Of a stretch of 32,586 nt of DNA, positions 1-8,582 are shown in pieces; within the stretch, counting starts at the first letter, position 1, and every line of letters begins with the position of its first letter. The DNA comes from Candidatus Zhuqueibacterota bacterium (GTDB lineage: Bacteria; Zhuqueibacterota; Zhuqueibacteria; Residuimicrobiales; JAFGEC01). The stretch is taken from contig JAFGEC010000040.1 of the NCBI GenBank assembly GCA_016931775.1, positions 1-32,586 on the forward strand, read 5' to 3'. The position numbers and the translations under genes are program-made. Below the pieces are notes generated by a model. It ran no database searches. It was given only the letters and a program-made list of their open reading frames with translations, and was not told where the DNA came from.

Positions 1-942
1 GGGCAGATCGGTACAATAAAACAACATAACACGTGGACGGTTGCGGGGAAAAATCAATCCGTCGGTAACCGGGGTCCGGTATTTGATGCCGCTGTTCAGG
101 GTCACAAGCGCCCTGACGGCCATGGATTTGCTTTGATCGGGTATCATTCGTGTATCCCAGTTCACTTTAAAAGGAGCCGTTACGGACCGGCCCACATGGT
201 TTTTGAATTCCCGCCCTTGCGTAAATCCGTGCCAGGAATTTTCGGTTAACAGTCCGTTATCCGCAAATCCACTGAACCGCGCAAAATAATCCACCGACAC
301 GATCTGCGGCACATATTCCTCAGCAACGGACAGCGACAGCGCCACATTGGCGCCCAGGGCATCCGGATTTGCCGGCGTGACACAGGCTGTAAAATCCTGC
401 AGGTTGTTCTTTAAAAGATCGGGATGGTCCGGTTTCAGATAGCAGCGCACGGATGCATTATCGATGATAAAGTGGCCCCAGAAGGTTTTGCCCCGGTCAC
501 AGGCAAACTGAAATGCATTGAGACCGCTGACCAGATGCTCTATATTGACCGGTACAAGGGGGTAAGTATAGGCACAGTTTTCCTCTTCCGTGCCGTCGTC
601 CGGCAGAAAATAGGTCCCTTTGCCGTTCAGTATAAACCGCTTGTTTTCCGTCAATGGATGCCCTCCCCACAATTCCAGATAAAGTTCAGCCCGTTCAAGT
701 CCGAACAGATCTTCCGGCACGTTAAGGAGCATCAATCCGTTGATGCGCGCCTCGGTACGCCGGCCGAATGTCGGATGCAGACTCAGCTCGGCGTCGTTCA
801 CCCGCCAGCGTGTATCGTGGGGATTGTTGTTCGTGATTTTATCAAATTCCGCCCAGTGTTGGCGGAAAAAAACCTGTGACGAGGCGGTTTGTGTCAGCAA
901 CAAAATCAGAATCAGCAGTAAAAATAGCCGGTTTTTCCTCAT
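1..942 (-). CDS. Secreted protein of unknown family (3' end outside window)
   Basis: An open frame of 314 codons runs off the window edge without a stop, so the C-terminus is missing. The chosen start (ATG at 940-942) follows a strong GGAGGAG ribosome site; an in-frame ATG at 952-954 overlaps that site and is unlikely to be used. Residues 1-23 form a Sec signal peptide (basic RKNR, then a Leu/Ile-rich core, then TASSQ). The mature part is rich in aromatic and beta-forming residues, as in an extracellular beta-sandwich protein. I do not recognise the family. It follows the VCBS/TIM-barrel gene at 1047-3086 after about 100 bp on the same strand, so it probably belongs to the same unit controlled by the GntR regulator and may act on the same carbohydrate. 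That role is inference. Confidence 0.75.
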   Translation of the reverse strand, partial: MRKNRLFLLLILILLLTQTASSQVFFRQHWAEFDKITNNNPHDTRWRVNDAELSLHPTFGRRTEARINGLMLLNVPEDLFGLERAELYLELWGGHPLTENKRFILNGKGTYFLPDDGTEEENCAYTYPLVPVNIEHLVSGLNAFQFACDRGKTFWGHFIIDNASVRCYLKPDHPDLLKNNLQDFTACVTPANPDALGANVALSLSVAEEYVPQIVSVDYFARFSGFADNGLLTENSWHGFTQGREFKNHVGRSVTAPFKVNWDTRMIPDQSKSMAVRALVTLNSGIKYRTPVTDGLIFPRNRPRVMLFYCTDLP

Positions 943-1046
943 AATCTCCTCCATAAAAATGACCGGGATCGTATCGAAAATAACATCCATTGATGACAAA
1001 ATTGCCGCGCATTTTAAAAAATACTCTCCCGGCGATTGATTCGGAT

Positions 1047-3086
1047 TTACTTTAAACTGTTCAAATACTGCAGGCTTACGGGTATTTGCTGCGCCGCTTC
1101 CTTGGCTTCGTCTTCGATGAAATACAATTTCACATTTTGTTTGCGGGCTTCACGAAAGAGCGCCGGGAAATTGATCACGCCGCTGCCCACGGGCACACTG
1201 GTTTCATCCGCAGCACCACCGGTCACGGAAACCGGAACATAGGGCCGAAGATCCTTCACGTGAACCAGATCGAAACGGCCCGGGTAACGCTGCATAACGC
1301 CCACAGGATCAAAACCGGTTATGGCGGTCCAAAAAGCATCCATTTCAAACGTCACCCGTTCGGGATCGGTTTTTTCAAACAGCGGTTCAAAAAAGAATCC
1401 CTGCTCATCCCTGCCGAATTCAAATCCATGCAGATGGTAAAAGAACCTGATGCCGTTAGCTTTAAGTTTTTCACCAAACCGGTTAAAATCGTCGATTGCT
1501 TTTTCCATATCGGCACGGGTAAAATGACCAAAATCATGGGGAATCCAGCCGATGCCTGTATATTTGGCACCGAACATTTTAGCTTCACGGATGATGCCGT
1601 CCATATCGTCCACAAAACGCTGATAGTCGAACATTATACTCGGACTTTTCAAACCGTTTTTCTTCAGGATTTTCAAAAATTCCTCCGCGGTATTGCCGTA
1701 ATAACTCGAGACCTCCACCGATGTAAATCCCATCTCTTTTACCGCGGCAATGGTTTCTGGAACACCGGCTTTGTCGTACTCAAACCGCATACTGTACAGT
1801 TGCAGCCCAACCTGATCCTTGAAAGAACCTTTTGCCGCCGATACGATCCGGCCGGTGCCGTTCTGCAACCAGATATCCAGACGTGGAGTCTCCCATCCGT
1901 AGGGCTTGACGAGAACATCGAAATCACCGTCGCCGTCGAGATCGGCAATCTTGGACTCGTGATTGGCGATACCGGAGGAGATGATTTCTTCTTTAAAATG
2001 ACCCTTGCCGTCACCCAGTAAAATCCGGTTAAAGGCATCGGGATTTTCGCCGAACAGGCGCATTTCGGCGTTCCAGACGTCCAGATGGCCGTCGCCGTTG
2101 AAATCCAGGATTTTGATGGAATGGCCGTTATCCACCTCGGGAATCAATTCTTTGGCCACCCAGGTGCCTGTGCCTTTTTTCCCCTCTTCCTGGCCGCGTT
2201 CTTTCCACTCATACATCAGCATGGGCGCACGTCCGTCGCCCACAACTAAAATGACCTCGGGCCGTCCGCCCTCGATCAATTGGCCCGTTGCCGCGCGTGT
2301 AAATGTGTATCCGGCATCGATAATGTTTTCCGAGTATTTATAATTCTCTATATGTTTAAACCAGCGGCCGCCGCCGATAATATCCATTTTACCGTCGCCG
2401 TCGATATCGGCCAAAGCCAGTCCCTCCATTTCATTGTTACCTTTAAAATCCGGATACCAGCCGCGCTGCTGCATTTCACTGTCCTGTTCATAATGAAAGA
2501 TCACGTGACAGTCCCACGGCTGTGTCTGTTTCGGATCGTCCGGGATATCCGCGATGTATAAATTTCCTTCCGACTGGGCCCAGAAAACCAATTCCGGTTC
2601 AAAATCTCCGTCAAAATCGCCGAATTCCTGGTCGTGATGTTTGTTCTTGCCGGAATTTTTGATCGTGTAACGTTTCCATTGAACGGCAGGGTCGTAATCC
2701 GGGTAGGGATTTTCCCACCACCACACCATGTTGTTCTGCCAGTCGCCGCCCATGACAATATCAAGATCGCCGTCGCCGTCGATATCGCAAAAATCCGAGC
2801 CCGCTTCGATATGCAGAGGTTCCGCCTCCACGGTAAATTTTTTCCAGCCCTTTTCTCCGCGCCGGAACCAGGTCACGGCCGGTGCTTGGGTGCGTTCGGA
2901 AATCACAAAATCGTTGATACCGTCTTTGTCGATATCGAACACCAGAGAAGAGGTTTGCTCCTTTCCACTGTTAGGCGTATCCAGATCGCCGTTTGCACTG
3001 GATAAATGCACCCAGTTGATAGGCGCCGAGAAAAGCAGCGCGGAACACCAGCAAAAAAGAATCGCTGCCGTCATTTTGAGTTTCAT
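1047..3086 (-). CDS. Secreted FG-GAP/VCBS propeller fused to xylose-isomerase-like TIM barrel
   Basis: A 679-residue protein with a Sec signal peptide (about 1-20). Residues about 45-410 contain repeated calcium-binding FG-GAP/VCBS motifs such as DIDKDGINDF, DIDGDGDLDI, DIDGDGKMDI and DLDGDGDFDV, the pattern of a beta-propeller. Residues 426-679 form an AP-endonuclease-2/sugar phosphate isomerase-epimerase barrel starting VGLQLYSMR. Likely metal ligands are the Glu in SVEVSSY, the His residues in YHLHGFEF, the acidic pair in FEMDAFW, the His in HVKDL and the acidic FIEDE near the end. ATG follows AAGGAGTGAAATT. Exported barrels of this type occur next to DUF1080 (3-keto-disaccharide hydrolase) and Gfo/Idh genes in 3-keto-glycoside pathways, and a DUF1080 gene lies 3 kb away. 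The propeller may bind substrate or the cell surface; that is inference. Confidence 0.88.
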   Translation of the reverse strand: MKLKMTAAILFCWCSALLFSAPINWVHLSSANGDLDTPNSGKEQTSSLVFDIDKDGINDFVISERTQAPAVTWFRRGEKGWKKFTVEAEPLHIEAGSDFCDIDGDGDLDIVMGGDWQNNMVWWWENPYPDYDPAVQWKRYTIKNSGKNKHHDQEFGDFDGDFEPELVFWAQSEGNLYIADIPDDPKQTQPWDCHVIFHYEQDSEMQQRGWYPDFKGNNEMEGLALADIDGDGKMDIIGGGRWFKHIENYKYSENIIDAGYTFTRAATGQLIEGGRPEVILVVGDGRAPMLMYEWKERGQEEGKKGTGTWVAKELIPEVDNGHSIKILDFNGDGHLDVWNAEMRLFGENPDAFNRILLGDGKGHFKEEIISSGIANHESKIADLDGDGDFDVLVKPYGWETPRLDIWLQNGTGRIVSAAKGSFKDQVGLQLYSMRFEYDKAGVPETIAAVKEMGFTSVEVSSYYGNTAEEFLKILKKNGLKSPSIMFDYQRFVDDMDGIIREAKMFGAKYTGIGWIPHDFGHFTRADMEKAIDDFNRFGEKLKANGIRFFYHLHGFEFGRDEQGFFFEPLFEKTDPERVTFEMDAFWTAITGFDPVGVMQRYPGRFDLVHVKDLRPYVPVSVTGGAADETSVPVGSGVINFPALFREARKQNVKLYFIEDEAKEAAQQIPVSLQYLNSLK

Positions 3087-3280
3087 AATTTCACTCCTTG
3101 TTTGCTGTTTATGACAAAAAAATTAGTTATTTTCACCTTTGTAGAATAACACCATCCGGATTGATCGATTTTTTCGGCATTTCCCGGCGAAATGTCTGCG
3201 GTGCTGTGAAATTAAATTGAAAAAACATGCAATTTTTATTCTTTTCCTCCGATTTTTCTGTTAGACGTCATTCGACTAAA

Positions 3281-4021
3281 CTAACCGGCACCACCCTGCA
3301 GCTCGTTGTACAGAGTATAACGGTCCGCCCGGTAATATGCCCTCAGGAACTCGATGGGTATATTCTGCTGGGAATAAGAAATTCTCTCGATAAATAAAAG
3401 CGCCGCCCTGACCGGTATTTTTAAAAGCGCCGCAATCTCTTTGTCGGCGTTTTTCGCCTGAATTGTCTGCCGTGCCCGGATCCATCGGATGCCGTATTCG
3501 GATTCCTTAACATGACGCAGGGAATTTTTTTCAAAATCGTGTTTGAGAATTCCGGGGCAATATTTGTGAATCAGCATCGATTTTTCGAGACACATGGGTT
3601 CTCCATCAGCGAGACGCAACCGCTCCAGCAATACGAGCTCGTCTCCGGCCTGAATTTTCAGTTTTTTGGCAACGTACTCGTCAGCAGCTATTAATGCAGC
3701 TTTTATTTTACGCGTGCCGGGTTTCAGTCCGCGCTGCAGCATATCCTCGGTAAAATTAACGATTCTGGACAGACCGTGCTCGAGCCGCGGGTGAGCGACA
3801 AAGGTTCCTTTGCCCTGTTTCCGGAACACAAGGCCCTCCCGGACAAGCAAATCCAGTACCTTTCGCACCGTTATCCGGCTGACATGATATTGTTTCGACA
3901 ATTCCAGTTCGGTGGGAAAAACATCGCCGGGATTTAATTCGCCCTTTGTGATTTTCGCCTGAAGAATTTCATACAGTTGATGGTACAGAGGAACCTTGAT
4001 CAGCGGATCGACAATCTTCAT
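3281..4021 (-). CDS. GntR-family regulator, HutC/UTRA type
   Basis: A DNA-binding transcription factor of about 246 residues. The N-terminal winged helix has the GntR signature (PLYHQLYEIL, then FPTELELSKQYHVSRITVRKVLDLLVREG in sequence, then RKQGKGTFV). The C-terminal half (from about residue 85) matches the UTRA effector domain, with LLERLRLADGEPMCLE and the ending PIEFLRAYYRADRY. This subfamily usually senses sugars or small organic acids. The frame is open to a TTG at 4031-4033, but ATG at 4019-4021 gives the usual family N-terminus (MKIVDPLIKVPLY); neither has a clear ribosome site. It heads a minus-strand series with the TIM-barrel fusion and the partial secreted gene, and faces the divergent fucosidase gene, so it could control both directions. 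The palindrome at 4049-4067 is a plausible operator. Confidence 0.93.
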   Translation of the reverse strand: MKIVDPLIKVPLYHQLYEILQAKITKGELNPGDVFPTELELSKQYHVSRITVRKVLDLLVREGLVFRKQGKGTFVAHPRLEHGLSRIVNFTEDMLQRGLKPGTRKIKAALIAADEYVAKKLKIQAGDELVLLERLRLADGEPMCLEKSMLIHKYCPGILKHDFEKNSLRHVKESEYGIRWIRARQTIQAKNADKEIAALLKIPVRAALLFIERISYSQQNIPIEFLRAYYRADRYTLYNELQGGAG

Positions 4022-4048
4022 GGGCTGGTCCAAAAGAATTTATATAAT

Positions 4049-4067
4049 TTGTTATAACAATATAACA
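4049..4067. promoter_or_regulatory. Palindromic candidate operator of the GntR regulator
   Basis: TTGTTATAACAA (4049-4060) is a perfect 12-bp palindrome. It overlaps a second dyad, TGTTATA-acaa-TATAACA (4050-4067). The GT..AC outer bases resemble operators known for HutC/FadR-type GntR proteins. It lies 28 bp upstream of the chosen gntR start in an AT-rich region likely to hold that promoter, which fits autoregulation. Binding is inferred from position and symmetry only. Confidence 0.45.
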
Positions 4068-4153
4068 TTATATTGAATTTGCCAAAAAATGTCAACAAAA
4101 AAGTTAAAAAATCCGGCTTTTTTTTATCCGTGTCTGTGTCACCGGCCGAAATC

Positions 4154-4258
4154 TCTGCGCCCCTGCGGCTCAACGCGATGTTAAAAAAAATCATACTGAA
4201 GCAAATTCAGGTTAAATGCATTTGTATGTTTATAAATAAAATTTGGGGGGATTCCCTG
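4154..4258 (+). repeat. Dispersed intergenic repeat, copy A
   Basis: This copy starts TCTGCGCCCCTGCGGCT, passes through ATCATACTGAAGCAAA and ends ATAAATAAAATTTGGGGGGA. The same ordered blocks recur at 8400-8507, 10848-10960 and, on the other strand, 25528-25630. It fills much of the 4022-4390 gap between gntR and the fucosidase gene. No convincing gene lies in this gap; a 24-codon ORF from 4301 has no ribosome site. Confidence 0.7.
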
Positions 4259-4390
4259 GTGTTAAACCACTTGCATCATTAACAACAATTTTATAATTTA
4301 ATGAAAAAGCGCCTGCCGTTTATCGTTTGGTGCCGCAGGAAAAAGTGCCTGCAGTTAAATAGAGACGTCAAATAAAAAAGGTCATTTGAA

Positions 4391-5848
4391 ATGAAAAAAT
4401 GTTCAAGTCTTATTGTACTCGTCATTGTGGGTCTGAGTATTCTTTGCACCCAAACAATACAACAGCGATGGCAAAAAATGCACGACAGCAAATCCGACGC
4501 TCTGGAGCAATTTAACGAGGCAAAATTCGGCATGTTTATTCACTGGGGCGTCTATTCCCTTCCCGCCGGAATCTGGAACGGCAGGAAAATTCCCGGATTG
4601 GGAGAATGGGTATTTTATCACGCTCAAATCCCCCGCGGGGAATACAAACAGCTTTGCAGACAGTTTAATCCGGTACACTTTGATGCCGAGGCCTGGGTCA
4701 AACTGGCCCAAACGGCGGGAATGCGTTACATCGTCGCCATGCCGAAACACCACGACGGCTTTGCCATGTACGATTCCAAAGTCACGGACTATGATATGAT
4801 CGACGCGACACCATTCGGCCGCGATCCCATAAAGGAGCTGTATGAGGCCTGCCGAAAACACGGGATTCGTTTGGGTATTTATTATTCGCACGCCACCGAC
4901 TGGATGGATGGCGGCGATGCCGGCGTGAGCACCTGGCTCGCGGCCAATCCCGATGACACCAGCAAATGGGCCCACTGGCCGGCCAACACCTGGGACCCAT
5001 CAACGAATTCCTTTGAGACATACATCAAATCCAAGGCCAAGCCGCAATTGCGGGAACTGCTCAACAACATGCCGGGGTTGATGGAAATCTGGTACGATGT
5101 GCCCCGGCACATGTCGAAACAGCAGAGTTTTGAGTTTTACAAGCTGGCATACGATATCCAACCGAACTGCCTGATCAATAGCCGTGTGGGCAATAATTTC
5201 GGCGATTACTGGGTGCCCGGAGACAATAAAATTCCCGGCAAAGGCGAAGGGCAGGACATTTACTGGGAAACCCCCGGCACACTCAACAACACCTGGGGGT
5301 ATAAAAGCTACGATGTGGACTGGAAATCGACCGGCGAGTTGATATACTGGATTGTCGAAATCGCCAGTAAAGGCGGAAACTACCTGCTCAACATAGGGCC
5401 CAAAGCGGATGGTACCGTGCCGCAGGAAAGCATAAATCAGCTGACAAAAATCGGTGAATGGATGTCAGTAAACGGAGAGGCGATTTACGGCACAAAATCG
5501 TGGACTGTCACTCATGAGGGGCCTACCAATCTCGAAATGAAGAGCACCAACCATCGTGAAAAGGAGGGTTTTCACGCTGACTTTTCCGCAAAGGATTTCT
5601 GGTTCACGCGTAAAGATAATGCTATTTTTGCGATCGCGCTGAAATGGCCGGAAGAGGGTAAAATAACGATTCGATCCCTTTCGAACAGCGACACCGCCGT
5701 GCCTAAAATCGGTTCCGTCTGTTTGCTTGGCCGCGATGCCGAGCTCGAGTGGGAACAAACAACCCAAGGTCTGTCGGTCATTCTGCCGGGTGAGCCGGTG
5801 TCGGAATACGGCTATGTACTGGCGGTCAAAATGATGACAAAACTGTAA
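4391..5848 (+). CDS. Alpha-L-fucosidase, GH29
   Basis: A 485-residue exported glycoside hydrolase that should release alpha-linked L-fucose with retention. Residues 1-22 form a signal peptide. The GH29 barrel is clear: KFGMFIHWGVYSLPAG (46-60), MPKHHDGFAMYDS (117-129), GIYYSHATDW (162-171) and LMEIWYDVPRH (230-240). Asp236 is the probable nucleophile by analogy with the family's WFD motif. SKGGNYLLNIGPKADG marks the barrel end, and about 110 further residues form the beta-sandwich domain. Length is normal for the family. The ribosome site is weak (AAAAAGG, 11 bp upstream). It is followed on the same strand by DUF1080 and LmbE genes, together suggesting attack on a fucosylated, N-acetylated glycan, and it is divergent from gntR. 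Confidence 0.95.
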   Translation: MKKCSSLIVLVIVGLSILCTQTIQQRWQKMHDSKSDALEQFNEAKFGMFIHWGVYSLPAGIWNGRKIPGLGEWVFYHAQIPRGEYKQLCRQFNPVHFDAEAWVKLAQTAGMRYIVAMPKHHDGFAMYDSKVTDYDMIDATPFGRDPIKELYEACRKHGIRLGIYYSHATDWMDGGDAGVSTWLAANPDDTSKWAHWPANTWDPSTNSFETYIKSKAKPQLRELLNNMPGLMEIWYDVPRHMSKQQSFEFYKLAYDIQPNCLINSRVGNNFGDYWVPGDNKIPGKGEGQDIYWETPGTLNNTWGYKSYDVDWKSTGELIYWIVEIASKGGNYLLNIGPKADGTVPQESINQLTKIGEWMSVNGEAIYGTKSWTVTHEGPTNLEMKSTNHREKEGFHADFSAKDFWFTRKDNAIFAIALKWPEEGKITIRSLSNSDTAVPKIGSVCLLGRDAELEWEQTTQGLSVILPGEPVSEYGYVLAVKMMTKL

Positions 5849-5868
5849 AAAACAGGCCCAATCCGTAA

Positions 5869-5910
5869 ACGAGGTTTTACCCCTCGTGGTTTGTTCCACT
5901 TTTTATTTAT
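5869..5910 (+). terminator. Weak intrinsic terminator after the fucosidase gene
   Basis: ACGAGG (5869-5874) pairs with CCTCGT (5882-5887) across a 7-base loop, about 20 bp after the fucosidase stop. The T-rich run (CTTTTTATTTATATT) starts about 11 bases after the stem, so termination may be partial. Confidence 0.4.
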
Positions 5911-5949
5911 ATTAATTTTTTATATATTCAACATATACGGGAGGCCACA

Positions 5950-6060
5950 ATGATAAAAAGCATGGCATATTCAGGTACCCATAAAAACCGCCCGGATACC
6001 GAAAACCACCGACACTGCTTGCAATCATTAAAAAACGCCGCCGGAAAGGAGTTTCCATGA
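5950..6060 (+). CDS. 36-residue ORF translationally coupled to the DUF1080 gene
   Basis: ATG at 5950 follows a good ribosome site (GGGAGGCCACA). The frame runs 36 codons and its TGA (6058-6060) overlaps the ATG of the DUF1080 gene as ATGA, an arrangement typical of translational coupling. The peptide is basic and hydrophilic (contains GTHKNRPDTENHRHC) with no signal peptide or membrane segment. I recognise no family. It could be a leader that helps ribosomes reload at 6057, a real small protein, or the tail of a lost gene. The DUF1080 gene also has its own AAGGAG site inside this ORF. Confidence 0.45.
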   Translation: MIKSMAYSGTHKNRPDTENHRHCLQSLKNAAGKEFP

Positions 6061-7367
6061 AAACCATCCTTCAATCTCTGTTTTTTTCCGTTTTTATCCT
6101 GACCTTTTGCACAGGCACAACTTCGCAGCCGGAACCGGGATTCGTCCCGTTGTTTAACAGCCTGGACCTGGACAACTGGGTCAACGTCAATTGCGCACCG
6201 GAAACATGGACGGTCAGGGACAGCATGATCGTATGCACAGGCATCCCCACCGGCGTGTTACGAACCGGCAAACAGTACGAAAATTATATTCTGGAACTGG
6301 AATGGTGCCACTTAAAAGAGGGCGGCAATGCCGGCCTGTTCGTCCATTCAGACGCCCTGACGGCGCCGGGTAAGCCCTTTACCCGTTCCATCGAGTGCCA
6401 GATTATGGACGGCAATCACGGCGATGTGTTTGCCATTCACGGCGCCACACTCACCCCTGATAATGCCGATCCACACAAAGCGTGGATGCGTTCCTATCCC
6501 CGCAGCGAGCGTACCAAACCGGTGGGTGAATGGAACCATTACCGGGTGGAATCCCGCGACGGAACGCTGTCACTGGCCGTCAACGGGAAAATTGTCACCC
6601 GTGCATACCACTTGAATCCCCGCAAGGGATACATCTGCCTGGAATCCGAGGGCAGCGAAATCCACTTTCGCAACATCAAGATCAAGGAACTACCCGGCTC
6701 AAATCCGCCTCCGGAACTGGTTGCGGAAACCGATCAAGGTTTCAAGTCCCTGTACAACGGGCTGGACCTGCGCGGCTGGAAACAGGTCGAAGGCAATAAA
6801 AACCACTGGCAGGTCAAGAACTGGATACTGGATTACGACGGTAAAAGCACGGTGGACGGCGAAGACAAACATCTGTGGACCGAAAAAGAGTATGGCAATT
6901 TTATTCTTATTGTGGATTGGTGCCAGCCCGACGAACCGGTTGTCGAAGAAATACCTGTCATCCTGCCCGACGGCAGCCAGGCACAAAACGAAAAAGGCAA
7001 ACCTGTAACCGTAGCCGTTTTGGATGCCGGAGACAGCGGTATATACCTGCGCGGCACCTCGAAATGCCAGATCAATATCTGGAACTGGCCCGTCGGTTCA
7101 GGTGAGATATGGGGTTACCGGACGGACAATCAAATGCCGCCTGAAGTCCGCCGCGCCGCCACTCCGATTCTCAACGCCGACAACAAACCGGGTTCGTGGA
7201 ACCGGTTTATCATTACGGCGGTGAACGATCAAATCACCGTGAATCTCAACGGTAAAACAGTCATCGACAAAGCCGTATTGCCCGGCGTCCCGATCAAAGG
7301 TCCCATTGCCCTGCAGCACCACGGCGATCACATACAGTTTGCCAATATTTACATTAAAGAGTTATGA
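6057..7367 (+). CDS. Exported protein with two tandem DUF1080 (3-keto-disaccharide hydrolase) domains
   Basis: A 436-residue protein with a signal peptide (about 1-22). Two copies of the PF06439/DUF1080 jelly-roll follow. Copy 1 (about 27-212) begins GFVPLFNSLDLDNW and includes GGNAGLFVHS, SIECQIMDG and GEWNHYRVES. Copy 2 (about 226-436) begins GFKSLYNGLDLRGW and includes DSGIYLRGTSKCQINIW and GSWNRFIITA. Family members hydrolyse 3-keto-glycosides after a Gfo/Idh/MocA enzyme oxidises the sugar, but no such oxidoreductase is encoded in this window. Most family members carry one domain, so the tandem form may broaden or divide specificity. The start is set by AAGGAG 6-7 bases upstream. The LmbE gene follows after 15 bp, so they are very likely cotranscribed. 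Confidence 0.9.
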   Translation: MKTILQSLFFSVFILTFCTGTTSQPEPGFVPLFNSLDLDNWVNVNCAPETWTVRDSMIVCTGIPTGVLRTGKQYENYILELEWCHLKEGGNAGLFVHSDALTAPGKPFTRSIECQIMDGNHGDVFAIHGATLTPDNADPHKAWMRSYPRSERTKPVGEWNHYRVESRDGTLSLAVNGKIVTRAYHLNPRKGYICLESEGSEIHFRNIKIKELPGSNPPPELVAETDQGFKSLYNGLDLRGWKQVEGNKNHWQVKNWILDYDGKSTVDGEDKHLWTEKEYGNFILIVDWCQPDEPVVEEIPVILPDGSQAQNEKGKPVTVAVLDAGDSGIYLRGTSKCQINIWNWPVGSGEIWGYRTDNQMPPEVRRAATPILNADNKPGSWNRFIITAVNDQITVNLNGKTVIDKAVLPGVPIKGPIALQHHGDHIQFANIYIKEL

Positions 7368-7382
7368 TAAAGGAGGCTTACC

Positions 7383-8285
7383 ATGAAAAAACTGTCTTGT
7401 TTTATCATCATTGCAATAATTTGCGGCTTTTCCATAACAAGCGCCGTATCAGCTGAAGACGATAAACTGCATATCATCGTTTTCGGCGCCCACCCCGACG
7501 ACTGTGAACTCAAGGTCGGCGGTATGGCGGTCAAGTGGGCTCAGCAGGGGCACCAGGTCAAATTCGTCTCCACAACGAACGGCGATATCGGCCACGCCAC
7601 CTTGGCGGGCGGACCTCTGGCCAAACGGCGTACGGCAGAAGTCGCAGAAGCGGCAAAAATTATGGGCATCACGTCGCAGGTACTTGACATTCACGATGGC
7701 GAGATTATGCCTACCCTGGAAAACCGCAAGATATTCGTCCGTTTGATCCGTGAGTGGAAAGCGGACATTGTAATCAGTCACCGGCCCAACGACTATCACC
7801 CGGATCACCGGTACACCGGCATTCTCATGCAGGATGCCGCCTATATGGTCACCGTCACCCACTACTGTCCCGATGTCCCCCAACTGGCGAATAATCCGGT
7901 TTTTCTCTACATGTCCGACGGCTTTCAAAAGCCCAATCCCTTCGAACCCGAAATCGTCGTTCCCATAGACGACCAGATGGACCAAAAAGTCAAAGCTGTG
8001 TGGGAAATAGAATCCCAGATCGAAAGTTTGTGGGCGACCGGTAATTTTGAAAGCGTTATCCCCGTGCCCAAAGAAGGACCGGAACGGGAGAAAAGGTACC
8101 AGCAATTATACGACAGACTGGCGGGCAGAGGTAAAAATATTGCCGAAAAATACCGTGAAAAGTTGATCGAGCTTTACGGAAAAGAGCAAGGAGAAAAAAT
8201 AAAGTACGCCGAAGCCTTTGAGGTATGTGAATACGGCAGACGACCGTCTCCTGAAGAGCTGAAAAAGATGTTTCTGGTTGAATAA
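7383..8285 (+). CDS. Exported PIG-L/LmbE-family N-deacetylase
   Basis: A 300-residue zinc-dependent deacetylase of the LmbE/PIG-L family, which removes N-acetyl groups from GlcNAc-type sugars. Residues 1-24 form a signal peptide (cut near AVSA-ED). The zinc motif AHPDD is at 36-40 with Glu42, and the second motif HPDH is at 139-142. These supply the His-Asp-His metal site and the catalytic Asp. The fold runs to about residue 200; the charged C-terminal tail is of the sort often seen in the family. The start follows AAAGGAGG with good spacing, 15 bp after the DUF1080 stop. Together with the fucosidase this points to breakdown of an amino-sugar glycan; the exact substrate cannot be told. Confidence 0.92.
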   Translation: MKKLSCFIIIAIICGFSITSAVSAEDDKLHIIVFGAHPDDCELKVGGMAVKWAQQGHQVKFVSTTNGDIGHATLAGGPLAKRRTAEVAEAAKIMGITSQVLDIHDGEIMPTLENRKIFVRLIREWKADIVISHRPNDYHPDHRYTGILMQDAAYMVTVTHYCPDVPQLANNPVFLYMSDGFQKPNPFEPEIVVPIDDQMDQKVKAVWEIESQIESLWATGNFESVIPVPKEGPEREKRYQQLYDRLAGRGKNIAEKYREKLIELYGKEQGEKIKYAEAFEVCEYGRRPSPEELKKMFLVE

Positions 8286-8399
8286 CCAAGTCCGGGAGGT
8301 ACAATTCGAAAGATATGACTAAATTTTAATGACCACTTGGCGAATATACTGTCCTTTATTTTAATCATCGGTTTCCCAGAATTCGGAGATATGCAGTCC

Positions 8400-8507
8400 T
8401 CCGCGCCCCTGCGGCTCCGCGCGAGGTTAAAAAATCATACTGAAGCAAGGAAGACAGGTTGATTGTTTCATCATATTTATCAATATACACAATATTATGG
8501 GCAACAC
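8400..8507 (+). repeat. Dispersed intergenic repeat, copy B
   Basis: This copy starts TCCGCGCCCCTGCGGCTCC, then GCGCGAGGTTAAAAAATC and ATACTGAAGCAAG, then ATATTTATCAATATA. Its 3' end is degenerate (ATTATGGGCAAC where other copies have ATTTTGGGGGAT). It lies between the LmbE gene and the attenuator. Confidence 0.7.
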
Positions 8508-8582
8508 CCGGCTGTTTATAAATCTTGACAAAATTATATATTTTTCGTACCTTTATCCCCAATAAAACAAGGAAATAATAGG

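Noticed and set aside
1086-2021. 311-codon plus-strand ORF
   Set aside because: It is fully antisense to the VCBS/TIM-barrel gene, has no family motif or ribosome site, and mirrors codon bias of the real gene.
4301-4375. 24-codon ORF before the fucosidase gene
   Set aside because: Good length for a leader, but no ribosome site and no structure that would support attenuation.
7449-8105. 218-codon minus-strand ORF
   Set aside because: Shadow of the LmbE gene, which has both zinc motifs on the plus strand.
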